From Fusibacter sp. A1 (GTDB taxonomy: Bacteria > Bacillota > Clostridia > Peptostreptococcales > Acidaminobacteraceae): a stretch of 64,000 nt of DNA. The stretch spans positions 62,001-126,000 of the forward strand of contig NZ_QQWI01000008.1 of NCBI RefSeq assembly GCF_004125825.1, read 5' to 3'. The notes beneath the pieces are model-generated. The model made no database searches. It was not told the origin of the DNA and saw only the letters and a list, made by a program, of their open reading frames with translations. How positions within the stretch are numbered: position 1 is the first letter of the stretch; each line of letters starts with the position of its first letter. This document shows positions 16,699 through 25,404 of this stretch, in pieces. The translations under genes and the position numbers were made by a program.

Positions 16699-17766
16699 TT
16701 AAAACACTTCTACAAGTACATCCATGATTCCGCCGCAGACCATTCCCTCGTCCTCTGCGACTTCGCCTGTCATCCTGATTGACTCGACGAAGAATCCTCT
16801 TTCAAGCATCCTATCCCTTGCTTTTGCTATCACATCGGACTCGCTGCAGCCTCCACCAATCGTTCCAAACGTCCGCCCGTCATAATAGGCGACCATCTTG
16901 GCGCCAGCTTTTCTGGGGACCGATCCCTTGGTAGAAATGATGGTCAGCAGGGCCTTTGGCATCGCTGCCTCATCATTCAGCTGCTTGGCGATCTGCTCCT
17001 TAAAGGTCACCACTTCGACTTGTTTGTCAAAATGTTTTGTGCCGAACCTGTTTTTAACAGCGATCAGCTGCGCTGTTATAGCTACTGCAATCTCTTCTGG
17101 TGAAACCGCACCTATCTCGATACCAATTGGAGACATCAACCTCTCAAGCCTTGCCTTATCCGCTCCTTCCAACAACAGCTGCTCTTTCATGCCGGCAACC
17201 CGGCGTTTCGATCCGATCATGCCTAAATAGCAAAGATCTATCTTGAGCATTTTTCTGAGGATGTCCCTGTCGTATCTATGGCCTCTAGTGACCAGCACCA
17301 CATAGTCAGAGCTTCTAAACTCGATCGTGTCCGTCAGCTTGTCAAAGGCCTCGCAGATTACCTGATCGGCCTCTAAAAACCTTTGCTTGTTCGCAAAGAA
17401 CGGGCGGTCATCGAATACCACACAAGAGAAGCCTACTTTGGTCGCAAACTCGACCAAGGGTAAAGAGATATGACCCCCACCAAAAATGATCAGTCGCGGC
17501 TTTGGTAAGAAAGGTTCGATCAAAACCGCACTGGTCCGACTAATCCTGTCAAAGCGCATTTTTCCTGTGTCCAGCGCTTCTACTACCGCATGGCGGTAAT
17601 TCTCAGAATGCCCGCCCATCCCACTTGTCAACTCGTTCTCGACGATCAGTTCCTTGTGGCTGATCCGGCCTCCGGTGTCATCGATGAAGTCAAGCACCGT
17701 AAAGACGACGCACCGCTTACCCTTGTTAAGATTTTGGTTTAGCTGCTCATAAATCTTATTCTTCAT
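16699..17766 (-). CDS. XdhC/CoxI-type molybdenum hydroxylase maturation factor
   Basis: A 355-residue protein of the family that brings sulfurated molybdenum cofactor to hydroxylases. The domain order is: a short, degenerate N-terminal part (1-85), a Rossmann domain (PRLIIFGGGHISLPLVEFA ... DDRPFFANKQRF), then the XdhC/CoxI block at the C-terminus (GSVPRKAGAKM, FGTIGGGCSESDV, EGMVCGGIMDV). In the better-known form the XdhC/CoxI block comes first, so this looks like the rearranged or duplicated form found in Clostridia. The start overlaps the MOSC stop by four bases. Confidence 0.88.
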   Translation of the reverse strand: MKNKIYEQLNQNLNKGKRCVVFTVLDFIDDTGGRISHKELIVENELTSGMGGHSENYRHAVVEALDTGKMRFDRISRTSAVLIEPFLPKPRLIIFGGGHISLPLVEFATKVGFSCVVFDDRPFFANKQRFLEADQVICEAFDKLTDTIEFRSSDYVVLVTRGHRYDRDILRKMLKIDLCYLGMIGSKRRVAGMKEQLLLEGADKARLERLMSPIGIEIGAVSPEEIAVAITAQLIAVKNRFGTKHFDKQVEVVTFKEQIAKQLNDEAAMPKALLTIISTKGSVPRKAGAKMVAYYDGRTFGTIGGGCSESDVIAKARDRMLERGFFVESIRMTGEVAEDEGMVCGGIMDVLVEVF

Positions 17767-18248
17767 AAGTCGTCCTGTTCTATCAAACTAATGCAATCGC
17801 CGGCTATGACAATTCCCTCTTCCAACACTCTGGTGAAAATGCCTTCAGTAGGCATCACACATTCTCCAGTCGCCTGCTTGATCGCGCAGCCGCTATTGTG
17901 GCACTGTTTTCCTATTTGAGTCACTTCGTGCAGGGTAGCGCCTATCTTAAGCCTGGTCCCTACTGGCAAGGTGTGTAGTTCGATTCCTTTTGTAGTAATG
18001 TTTTCAGCAAAGATTCCTGGGGTTAGGTTGTCAAAACCCTTGTCGATCATTTTTTCGATGCTCTCGATAGCGAGCAGTGAAACCTGTCTATGCCAGTCAC
18101 CCGCGTGCGCGTCGCCTACGATTCCATGGCCGGTCCTTAGCTCAGCGCTCTTTACAGGATCCTTGACTGTTCCTTTTGTTTTGCTTATGTTGACCGACAG
18201 CACCGATGCGCCTGTCGTATTCATTTGATTTAGCTTAGGTTTGTCCAT
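17763..18248 (-). CDS. MOSC domain protein
   Basis: A 161-residue stand-alone MOSC domain. MOSC domains carry a conserved Cys and are linked to sulfur transfer onto molybdenum cofactor. Seen: AELRTGHGIVGDAHAG, GIFAENITTKGI and QIGKQCHNSGCAIKQATG with the key Cys. It sits between moaA and the XdhC gene, which fits a role in making the sulfurated cofactor that hydroxylases need. Confidence 0.88.
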   Translation of the reverse strand: MDKPKLNQMNTTGASVLSVNISKTKGTVKDPVKSAELRTGHGIVGDAHAGDWHRQVSLLAIESIEKMIDKGFDNLTPGIFAENITTKGIELHTLPVGTRLKIGATLHEVTQIGKQCHNSGCAIKQATGECVMPTEGIFTRVLEEGIVIAGDCISLIEQDDL

Positions 18249-18257
18249 CAGTTGTTT

Positions 18258-19214
18258 TCACCCTCCAATGCGGAACATCGCCCGTTTTACAGGTATATGG
18301 CCCTTGTCGCCTGCGTGGTGCTTTTGCGGTTTATTTTGGACTGCTTCTTCTATTCTGTCTGCGATCCATTCATCACTTTCGAGGCTATCAAGCAGGTCCA
18401 CCTCTATGTCGGTATGAAGGCAAGGTTTTAGTTTGCCGTCATAGGTCAGCCTCAACCGGTTGCACCTGTCGCAAAAGTCACAGGTCATGGCACTGATAAG
18501 TCCTACCCTGCCCCTTGCGCCTTCGAGCTTAAAATACCTTGCGGGGCTGGAGCTGTCCTCAGTGATCTCAATCAAGTTCTTGTTAGCTTTTAGCACCGTA
18601 TCGCTTGCAATGAACCGATGACTTTGCCAGTATGCCGCTTGACCGATAGGCATCAGTTCGATAAACCGTATGTCAAGGTCATGCGTCAGGGTCAGGTTGA
18701 TAAAGTCATTGATCTCATGGTCGTTGAATCCACCGATAAGCACTGTGTTAAGCTTAATCGGAGTAAGACCCGCTGCATCTGCCGCACGTATTCCTTCAAA
18801 GATAAGGTCAAGACAGTCCCTACCTGTCAATTCTTTCATGCTGTCCCTATCCAGTGAGTCAAGCGAGATGTTCACGCGGTCGAGTCCGGCTTCTTTTAAG
18901 CCTTTGGCATACCTGTTAAGCAGCACTCCGTTGGTGGTAAGCGTGAGTTCTTTTAATCCGCTGATCGACTTAAGCCTTGCCACAAGCGCGATAATCCCAT
19001 CGGCAAGCAGAGGTTCTCCACCTGTCAGTCTGATCTTTTTGATGCCCATATCGACCATCACCTGCGCAACGCGTACGATCTCATCGGCGCTTAGCACCCT
19101 TTTCTCTTCACGGCAGCTTTCGCCTGTTTTGCAGTACTTGCAGCTTAAGTTGCACTGATCTGTCACTGCGATCCTCAGATATTCTATTGTTCTACCGTAT
19201 TGATCTCTCATCAT
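18258..19214 (-). CDS. moaA: GTP 3',8-cyclase MoaA
   Basis: A radical-SAM enzyme for the first step of molybdopterin synthesis (GTP to 3',8-cyclo-GTP). The N-terminal cluster motif is CNLSCKYC, LTGGEPLL follows, and the C-terminal second cluster is in CDFCDRCNRLRLTYDGKLKPC. Length (318) is normal. ATG 19214 or 19211 are the likely starts (TTG 19217 directly before). MoaC and MoaE/MoaD are not in the window and must be encoded elsewhere. Confidence 0.94.
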   Translation of the reverse strand: MMRDQYGRTIEYLRIAVTDQCNLSCKYCKTGESCREEKRVLSADEIVRVAQVMVDMGIKKIRLTGGEPLLADGIIALVARLKSISGLKELTLTTNGVLLNRYAKGLKEAGLDRVNISLDSLDRDSMKELTGRDCLDLIFEGIRAADAAGLTPIKLNTVLIGGFNDHEINDFINLTLTHDLDIRFIELMPIGQAAYWQSHRFIASDTVLKANKNLIEITEDSSSPARYFKLEGARGRVGLISAMTCDFCDRCNRLRLTYDGKLKPCLHTDIEVDLLDSLESDEWIADRIEEAVQNKPQKHHAGDKGHIPVKRAMFRIGG

Positions 19215-19228
19215 CAACCTACTGTTCT

Positions 19229-20446
19229 TTAAAAGTAGTATGCGTCAACCACAGTACCCTTTTCTATCCGTCCTATCTCTTTTGGTATGACCACATATCC
19301 GTTTGACTGCGTCAGATAGGTGATCAGTCCCGATTTACCATTAGTAGGGTTCGCCAAGAGCCGCGCGTTCTCCTCTGTCAGACTCACCATCTGGTAGGTG
19401 TCACGGCCCTGTGCCGCCACAACCTCATCAACAAGCACCGCCTGCACTTTTCTTTCGCTAGCTACCTTATAGCCCCACGTCACAAGCAGCGCTTTGATTA
19501 GCAGTCTGAATACCACAATCGCGCTGACAGGATGTCCAGGCAGACCGAATATGGGTTTACCCCCTATGGATGCCACGATGGTGGGTTTTCCAGGTTTTAT
19601 CGCCATACCGTGCACAAGGACTCCAGGGTCCCCGATAGACGATAAGATCGTAGCCGTCATGTCCTTTTCACCGACTGAGCTTCCTCCCGATACGCACACG
19701 ACATCCGCCTTTGAAACAGCCTGTTCCACTTCGCGTCTGATCAGGTCATAGTCGTCCTTAAGCACCTTGGTCTCCAGCACCTCAAAACCTAAGGCCTCGG
19801 CTTCGACCTTTAGCATATAGGTGTTGATGTCGCGTACTTTTCCTTTTATCTGCGCTTCTTCAAGACTCACCAGCTCGTCTCCTGTCGAGAGGATCATGAT
19901 CGTAGGTTTTTTTAAGACGTTTACCTCTGTAAATCCAAGTGAGGCAAGAGCCCCTATCTCATGCGTTCCGATAAGTGTATGTCTATGTAGCACCGTCTCA
20001 CCGGGCTTGATATCCTCGCCGGCTTCGATGATGTGGTTGCGTTTAGTATGTTCTCCGATAATGGTGACTGTGCCGTCTTCGTTTGCGACCGTGTCCTCCA
20101 CCATCACCATCGTCTGCGCGCCACTTGGAATCATCGCCCCGGTTGGCACGTACACGCAGTCAGCTTCGTCCACTGTTAAGTCGGTGACACTGCCCATGCC
20201 CACTTTACCTATAAGCTTTTTCACGCTTGTGTGCGAGCAAAAACGTATGGCATATCCGTCCACGGTCGATTTTGCGAATTCGGGTATGGTGACCCTGCTG
20301 ATTATCTTATCGCTTAACATCCTACCAGCTGCATTTAAAATACCGATGTCTTCCGATTGCAGCGGCCGATCCATAAATGCACCGCCGATTGTCTTAAGAA
20401 CCTCCTCTATAGGAGTCATGCTCAGCCCTTTTACTATTTTGCCCAT
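19229..20446 (-). CDS. moeA: Molybdopterin molybdenumtransferase MoeA
   Basis: Inserts molybdate (or tungstate) into adenylylated molybdopterin. The protein has 405 residues; FAKSTVDGYAIR, VYVPTGAMIPSGAQTMVMVED, ILSTGDELV, VCVSGGSSVGEKD and IFGLPGHPVSA are all family blocks. Its start overlaps the tupC stop by 13 bases, so uptake and insertion genes are tightly linked. Confidence 0.94.
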   Translation of the reverse strand: MGKIVKGLSMTPIEEVLKTIGGAFMDRPLQSEDIGILNAAGRMLSDKIISRVTIPEFAKSTVDGYAIRFCSHTSVKKLIGKVGMGSVTDLTVDEADCVYVPTGAMIPSGAQTMVMVEDTVANEDGTVTIIGEHTKRNHIIEAGEDIKPGETVLHRHTLIGTHEIGALASLGFTEVNVLKKPTIMILSTGDELVSLEEAQIKGKVRDINTYMLKVEAEALGFEVLETKVLKDDYDLIRREVEQAVSKADVVCVSGGSSVGEKDMTATILSSIGDPGVLVHGMAIKPGKPTIVASIGGKPIFGLPGHPVSAIVVFRLLIKALLVTWGYKVASERKVQAVLVDEVVAAQGRDTYQMVSLTEENARLLANPTNGKSGLITYLTQSNGYVVIPKEIGRIEKGTVVDAYYF

Positions 20447-21138
20447 GTGAGTACCTCGTGATGTAAAAATGTTTTTGTCAGCTCTTTCTTAGGAGAAAGC
20501 AGAACGCTTTTACCGTTTCCTTGTTCGACGATTCGCCCTTTTTCAAGGTAGACGACCGTATCAGCGACCCTTGCCGCCTGCGACAGGTTATGCGTCACCC
20601 AAACGACTGTAAGTCCATCGTTATCCACCCTGTCTCTAATCGTTTGTTCCACAACCTCAATCGAATAGGGGTCGATATTCGCCGTCGGCTCGTCTAACAG
20701 CAGAAGCTTCGGCTGATACACAAGGGCCCTGCCGATCATCACCCTCTGTTTTTCGCCATCCGATAAGGTGATAGGATACCGCTCAAGTAAGCCTTCGATG
20801 CACATCTGACCTGCGACCTCATAAGCCACCGCTTTCGCCTTATCCTTACTGATCTTTCGAAGGGTCAGCGGATACATCAAATTATCGATCACCGTCCTAT
20901 CGAATAAGACCGCCTGCTGCCACACAAAGCTCGTTTGCATCTTGTCAAACCCGTTGATGCAGCGAACGTGTCCTGAAGGGCTAAGGGCTGAACTCAGCAG
21001 TTTGAGCAAGGTGGATTTTCCGGCACCGTTAGGTCCGATCACGCAGGTGATCTCTCCTTTTTTTATGACCAGCTCGTCAATGGAGAGAGCCTGCCTGCTG
21101 TCATATTGTTTTGTCAGGTTGTTGTAAATCACATTCAT
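20434..21138 (-). CDS. tupC: Tungstate/molybdate ABC transporter ATPase (TupC-like)
   Basis: A 234-residue ABC ATPase: Walker A GPNGAGKS, the signature LSDGEKQRVMIGRAL, Walker B LLLLDEPTA and the H-loop WVTHN. It has no C-terminal molybdate-binding domain, unlike ModC. It follows tupB and tupA. Confidence 0.88.
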   Translation of the reverse strand: MNVIYNNLTKQYDSRQALSIDELVIKKGEITCVIGPNGAGKSTLLKLLSSALSPSGHVRCINGFDKMQTSFVWQQAVLFDRTVIDNLMYPLTLRKISKDKAKAVAYEVAGQMCIEGLLERYPITLSDGEKQRVMIGRALVYQPKLLLLDEPTANIDPYSIEVVEQTIRDRVDNDGLTVVWVTHNLSQAARVADTVVYLEKGRIVEQGNGKSVLLSPKKELTKTFLHHEVLTWAK

Positions 21139-21150
21139 AGGGTTATCCTT

Positions 21151-21834
21151 TTACTCTATCAACTTATAAAGTATCGTGTTGGCGACAAAGGCTAAAAGTA
21201 TCAAAATCAGCCCCATCGCAATCGAGGTCTCGTAGTTTCCCATACTGTTGTTCATGGCGATAAAGGTCGTCATCGTTCTTGTCGCTCCTCTGATGTTGCC
21301 ACCCACAAGCATGATCGCACCGACTTCTGAAACCGCCCTGCCAAACCCGGCCACATACGCCCCCATGATTACTTTACGGAGCTCTAAAACGAGCATCTTG
21401 AATGTTTCAAACCGATTCGCACCCAAGCTTTCGCAGGTGTCTATGGTATGTTGCGCTTTTGCCTTTGTGTTGTTTATAATGATACCCATCACAATGGGTG
21501 TAATCAGAATAGTTTGGGCGATCACCATCGCACTGGGTGTGAACATCAGCTCAAAGACACCAAAGGGACCCTTTCTTGCCAGCAGTATCGCAGTGACAAG
21601 TCCAATCACAACAGGCGGCATGGCCATCATGGTGTTGATCAAGCGGACGGTCATCTTCTTGAGGGTAAAGTCCTTAGAAAGAATCAACAGTCCAAGCGGT
21701 ATGCCTATCACAGAACTGATAAGGCTTGACATGAAGGACACGGCGATCGACAGAAAAATCACCTGATACACGTCCTGGTTAAAAGTTACAAGAAGGTGCA
21801 CACCTTCTTTTAGTCCATCAAAAATATAATTCAT
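21151..21834 (-). CDS. tupB: Tungstate/molybdate ABC transporter permease (TupB-like)
   Basis: A 227-residue permease with about five membrane helices. The EAA loop that contacts the ATPase is visible near ICESLGANRFETFKM-like sequence (DTCESLGANRFETFKMLVL, residues ~127-145), and AYVAGFGRAVSEVGAIMLVGG follows. TupB-type permeases are close to those for tungstate. The ATG directly follows the tupA stop codon (TAGATG). Confidence 0.9.
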   Translation of the reverse strand: MNYIFDGLKEGVHLLVTFNQDVYQVIFLSIAVSFMSSLISSVIGIPLGLLILSKDFTLKKMTVRLINTMMAMPPVVIGLVTAILLARKGPFGVFELMFTPSAMVIAQTILITPIVMGIIINNTKAKAQHTIDTCESLGANRFETFKMLVLELRKVIMGAYVAGFGRAVSEVGAIMLVGGNIRGATRTMTTFIAMNNSMGNYETSIAMGLILILLAFVANTILYKLIE

Positions 21835-22665
21835 CTACTGATCTCCATGGTCCGCATTGGGTACAAACAACTGCTGTCCGTACTCTCTTTGCCCAAAGGT
21901 TGCGATTCTGTTTTGTGTTTTTTCAGACACCAGCCACGTATAGAATAGCAAGGCGTTATTCTCATATTCCTTTTCAGTCTCTGCCCGATTGACAAGAATC
22001 ACGCTATATTGGTTGAAAAGCCGCCGGTCGTCCTCCACAATCACCTCTAGGTCAAGGTGAGAGCTCATCGACAGATAAGTCGCACGATCTGTCAAAGTAT
22101 AGGCCATCAGCTCGCTTGCCATCTGAAGCGTCGCTCCCATACCCTGGCCCGATTCGAGGTACCATCTTGAGGATGGTGAAATACCTAAGGATTCGAGCAG
22201 GGTGCGTTCTTTGACATGCGTACCCGATTCATCGCCTCTTGAAAGATAGCTGCACTCACTATCCGCTATTTTCTTATAAGCTAGGGCGATGTCCTTAAGC
22301 CCTTTTAAAGATGCAGGATCCTCCTTAGGGCCGACTAAGATAAACTCGTTGTACATCACAGCGCTTCTCATAATCCCGTACCCGTCGTCCATAAAGCTTT
22401 CTTCTGCGTCTTTTGAATGAACGAGCAGCACATCCGCCTCGCCCTCCATGCCCATCCTCAGGGCTTTTCCACTACCGACGGCAACCACCTTCACCTTTAC
22501 GCCGTATGCTTCTTCAAAGTCAGGCAGTAAAAAAGCGAGCAGCCCACTGTTTTCAGCACTTGTCGTGGTTGCCAATACAATGCTCTCTCTCGATTCGGCT
22601 TTAAATACCACAGTCAACGAAAGCAGCAGCACAACCATGACAGAGAGTAAGACAATTTTTTTCAT
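21835..22665 (-). CDS. tupA: Tungstate/molybdate-binding protein (TupA-like)
   Basis: A 276-residue extracytoplasmic binding protein. A signal peptide (MKKIVLLSVMVVLLLSLTVVF) is followed by IVLATTTSAENSGLL, the TTTS oxyanion-binding motif of TupA-like proteins; GRGDESGTHVKE-like (LSRGDESGTHVKERTL) is the second ligand loop. I see no clear lipobox cysteine. TupA prefers tungstate over molybdate in studied cases; the molybdenum-type genes around it leave the real metal open. Confidence 0.88.
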   Translation of the reverse strand: MKKIVLLSVMVVLLLSLTVVFKAESRESIVLATTTSAENSGLLAFLLPDFEEAYGVKVKVVAVGSGKALRMGMEGEADVLLVHSKDAEESFMDDGYGIMRSAVMYNEFILVGPKEDPASLKGLKDIALAYKKIADSECSYLSRGDESGTHVKERTLLESLGISPSSRWYLESGQGMGATLQMASELMAYTLTDRATYLSMSSHLDLEVIVEDDRRLFNQYSVILVNRAETEKEYENNALLFYTWLVSEKTQNRIATFGQREYGQQLFVPNADHGDQ

Positions 22666-22686
22666 GTGTCACTCCTTAGTTCCTCT

Positions 22687-23169
22687 TCAGCCGCATTCGC
22701 CGTCTGTACCGCACAAGATTCCAAGTCCATGCCCTAATACCGGTAGCACCACTTCTAGGTTTTCTGCAACCGCCTTGGGGCTCCCGGGTAGGTTGATAAT
22801 CAGCGACTCACCGCGTATTCCCGCAGTCGCTCTCGAAAGCATGGCCTTTGGAGTCACCTCGAGACCCTTTGAAAGCATGGCGAAAACAAGGCCCAAGGCT
22901 TCTCTTTCAATCACTTGCTTTGTCGCTTCAGGAGTGACATCCCGTTTCGAAAACCCGGTTCCTCCGGTAGTCAGTATTATGTTTATTGCCTGGTCGCACA
23001 TGTCGACTAAGGCATCTTTTATCCTGTCCACCTCATCGGGTACGATCTGGTAACCTTTGATCTGGTACCCACAAGCATGCATCATCGTCTTGATCAGCTC
23101 ACCGCTTTTATCTTCGCGCTCTCCACGAGCACCTTTATCGCTAACGGTTATTACTCCAAAAGTATACAT
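22687..23169 (-). CDS. mogA: MogA/MoaB family molybdopterin adenylyltransferase
   Basis: A 160-residue protein that adenylates molybdopterin before metal insertion by MoeA. Seen: FGVITVSDKGARGEREDKSG, IILTTGGTGFSKRDVTPEAT and LIINLPGSPKAVAENL. It is the first gene of the molybdenum block; GGAGAG precedes its ATG. Confidence 0.93.
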   Translation of the reverse strand: MYTFGVITVSDKGARGEREDKSGELIKTMMHACGYQIKGYQIVPDEVDRIKDALVDMCDQAINIILTTGGTGFSKRDVTPEATKQVIEREALGLVFAMLSKGLEVTPKAMLSRATAGIRGESLIINLPGSPKAVAENLEVVLPVLGHGLGILCGTDGECG

Positions 23170-23205
23170 AATCTCTCCTTGTGTTAAATTCAGAATATTG
23201 TAATT

Positions 23206-23214
23206 ATTATACCA
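23206..23214 (-). promoter_or_regulatory. Extended -10 promoter at the head of the molybdenum block
   Basis: On the minus strand TGGTATAAT, a perfect extended -10, lies about 35 bp before the mogA start. No good -35 hexamer is seen 16-18 bp upstream. The leader is too short for a molybdenum-cofactor riboswitch. Confidence 0.6.
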
Positions 23215-23250
23215 TTATTTTCAAGGTCTCAGGGCAAGTCCTTAAAATTC

Positions 23251-23283
23251 AAAAAAAAACTTCACCTACGAAAGGTGAAGTTT
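23251..23283 (-). terminator. Terminator of the diguanylate cyclase gene
   Basis: AAACTTCACCT (23257-23267) pairs perfectly with AGGTGAAGTTT (23273-23283); on the minus strand nine T follow. It insulates the mogA promoter from the gene upstream. Confidence 0.85.
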
Positions 23284-23288
23284 GATCC

Positions 23289-25205
23289 TTATATTTCAAT
23301 ACGGTTCTTACCGTTTCTTTTGGCCTGATACAATTTAAAATCGGCAGATTTGATGGTATCATACAGACTATCGCCCCTATAGCTGACAAGCCCCCCGCTA
23401 TAGGTAACCTTGACAGAAAACTGCTTTTCGCTTTCTATGCCCAGCGTCTTGTTGATTTCTGTAAGAACCGCTTTCGCATTTTTGAGCGAGGTGTTTTTCA
23501 GGATCACGACAAACTCTTCGCCACCATATCTGTAGATTGTATCTTCCGGTCTTAGTCGGTGCTTGAAAACGTCGCCTAAGAGCTTTAGCACCTCATCGCC
23601 TAAGGTGTGCCCAAAGACGTCGTTGACTTTTTTAAAGTCGTCAAGGTCGACAATGCCGACGCATATCTCGTGCTCGCTCGGGTCGATCGAAGACAGCTCG
23701 TCAAAATCGGACACCAGTTTTCTTCGATTGGGCAGTTGGGTAAGCTCATCTATCAGTGCGAGCTGTTCAAACTTGTTCGACTTCAAATAGGCTTTGGTCA
23801 CATCCTTAAAGAAGTAGATCAGACTGTCATAGCCCTTAAATCCGATAGGTTCCTGACTGATTTCGATAAAATAGGTCCTATCTAGGCTATTCTCAATACG
23901 GTAGACCTTTTCATTTTCAGACTTGAGGGTCAGCTTGCTGCCGTTGACATAATCCTCGATGTTGTTGTTGAACAGCAGATTTATTTTTCGGTTCTCGTAC
24001 AAGATTTCACCGCTGTCCGATAAAATCAATATGCCGTCATTTGAAAGCTGAAAAAGCTGTTCAAAGATAACGTCTTCCTGCTTCAAGTAGTTGCCCTGAA
24101 GGCTTGTCGCTCTTCTAATCAGTAGAAATAGTGCGATATAGGAAACCACCAGTAAACTGATTGCGACGCTTGTTTTTCGGTAATGATCCTTCTTGAACTC
24201 CTCATTATATCGTTCGATCTCCTGGACCAGGTCGTCGGTATAAAAGCCCATACCTATGTAAGCGTCCCACTGGTCGATCCGCTTGATATAGGATATCTTT
24301 TCAGAAACGCTACCGGTCTCTTTATTAAGGTAGTAATAGGTAATGAAGGCATCCTCGCTATCCTTGAGCGCCTCCAGACACTTGTCATGGATTGACACTC
24401 CGTCGTAATCGAGGATCTGTGACATATTCTCACCCAGATAGCTCGAGTTCCCGCTAACAAGAGCGGTACCGTCGTTTTCGTGGATAAAGATATAGCTGTT
24501 TTTACCGCTATAATAAAACTGAAGGCGTTTTGTAATGTTGCTTTTCAAGTCGATTTCCATATCTTCTAGATAGCTGCCAGTGCCGATCAGTATGTCGAGT
24601 TCTGGAGCATATAAACAGTAGGATGTTTTCGTCAGCGGTTCGCCTCCGCTTACCTTGGGCCAGTCGTAGGTCACATAAACGCCATCTGGATTATCAACAG
24701 CCTTGAGCATCTCACGTATATAGTAGACACCATTCTTATCCACAAGATCGACAACACTCGTCCCCTCAAAGGTACTGTCCGTTCCAGATCTGAGCAGTTC
24801 CCCTTCTTTGCTCAATGCAAAAAAAAAATATTCAGTGTCCACACTTACATGTATCTCGAACTCTTCGAGTACCTTGCTTTTCATTTCAGAAATATCAACG
24901 TTTTTAAACTCTAGCTCATTAAGCAACATGTCTCTCATGTTCTGAACCTTTGATTTTGTCACCTCGTTCTCACGATCCTGAATGAACCTCAGTTCATATT
25001 CGATCTCATCCACCCGGTTGAGCACCTCGGACCTGACGTCGCTTTTCATTCCATTTAGAATGAACGTTTCAAAACGCTTTGAGGATACTTTGACATTGTC
25101 GATTCCCGTAGCCAACAGATAGACGGACATGGCGAGTAGTCCCATCGTCAATATGCCAATAAGAATGATCCAGTTCAACCTGATTTTTGCCCGTGTCACG
25201 TTCAT
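23289..25205 (-). CDS. Cache-sensor diguanylate cyclase (GGDEF)
   Basis: A 638-residue membrane sensor that should make c-di-GMP. Order: a membrane helix (residues ~10-32), a large extracytoplasmic double-Cache region (~40-345, with GTDSTFEGTSVVDLVDKNG and GTGSYLEDME), a second membrane helix (~350-365), a short PAS-like segment (~378-470) and a GGDEF domain. The active-site motif GGEEF is intact and the metal-binding DLDDFK is present. The ligand of the Cache part is unknown. ATG 25205 follows AGGAGC. Confidence 0.9.
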   Translation of the reverse strand: MNVTRAKIRLNWIILIGILTMGLLAMSVYLLATGIDNVKVSSKRFETFILNGMKSDVRSEVLNRVDEIEYELRFIQDRENEVTKSKVQNMRDMLLNELEFKNVDISEMKSKVLEEFEIHVSVDTEYFFFALSKEGELLRSGTDSTFEGTSVVDLVDKNGVYYIREMLKAVDNPDGVYVTYDWPKVSGGEPLTKTSYCLYAPELDILIGTGSYLEDMEIDLKSNITKRLQFYYSGKNSYIFIHENDGTALVSGNSSYLGENMSQILDYDGVSIHDKCLEALKDSEDAFITYYYLNKETGSVSEKISYIKRIDQWDAYIGMGFYTDDLVQEIERYNEEFKKDHYRKTSVAISLLVVSYIALFLLIRRATSLQGNYLKQEDVIFEQLFQLSNDGILILSDSGEILYENRKINLLFNNNIEDYVNGSKLTLKSENEKVYRIENSLDRTYFIEISQEPIGFKGYDSLIYFFKDVTKAYLKSNKFEQLALIDELTQLPNRRKLVSDFDELSSIDPSEHEICVGIVDLDDFKKVNDVFGHTLGDEVLKLLGDVFKHRLRPEDTIYRYGGEEFVVILKNTSLKNAKAVLTEINKTLGIESEKQFSVKVTYSGGLVSYRGDSLYDTIKSADFKLYQAKRNGKNRIEI

Positions 25206-25404
25206 AAGCAGCTCCTAAGGTAGGTTTATTGCGAAATATCTATATCCCATTATAGCACTTTTACCCTTGATATTTCTTATTAATCGATAGAAGGATACAG
25301 CCTGCCTCATCCATACATAAACTTACACACCTCTGTACAACTTACTTTAATCATATGATAAACTATAACTAATTAACAGACACGAATCAGCAGTGAGGTG
25401 AACT

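Noticed and set aside
19821-20450. 209-codon open frame on the plus strand
   Set aside because: Antisense shadow of moeA with low-complexity Ser/Pro-rich translation.
22448-23053. 201-codon open frame on the plus strand
   Set aside because: Shadow of mogA and tupA; no Shine-Dalgarno and no recognisable domain.
23170-23250. Molybdenum-cofactor riboswitch upstream of mogA
   Set aside because: The leader between the -10 element and the start codon is only about 35 nt, too short for that aptamer, and no matching stems are visible.
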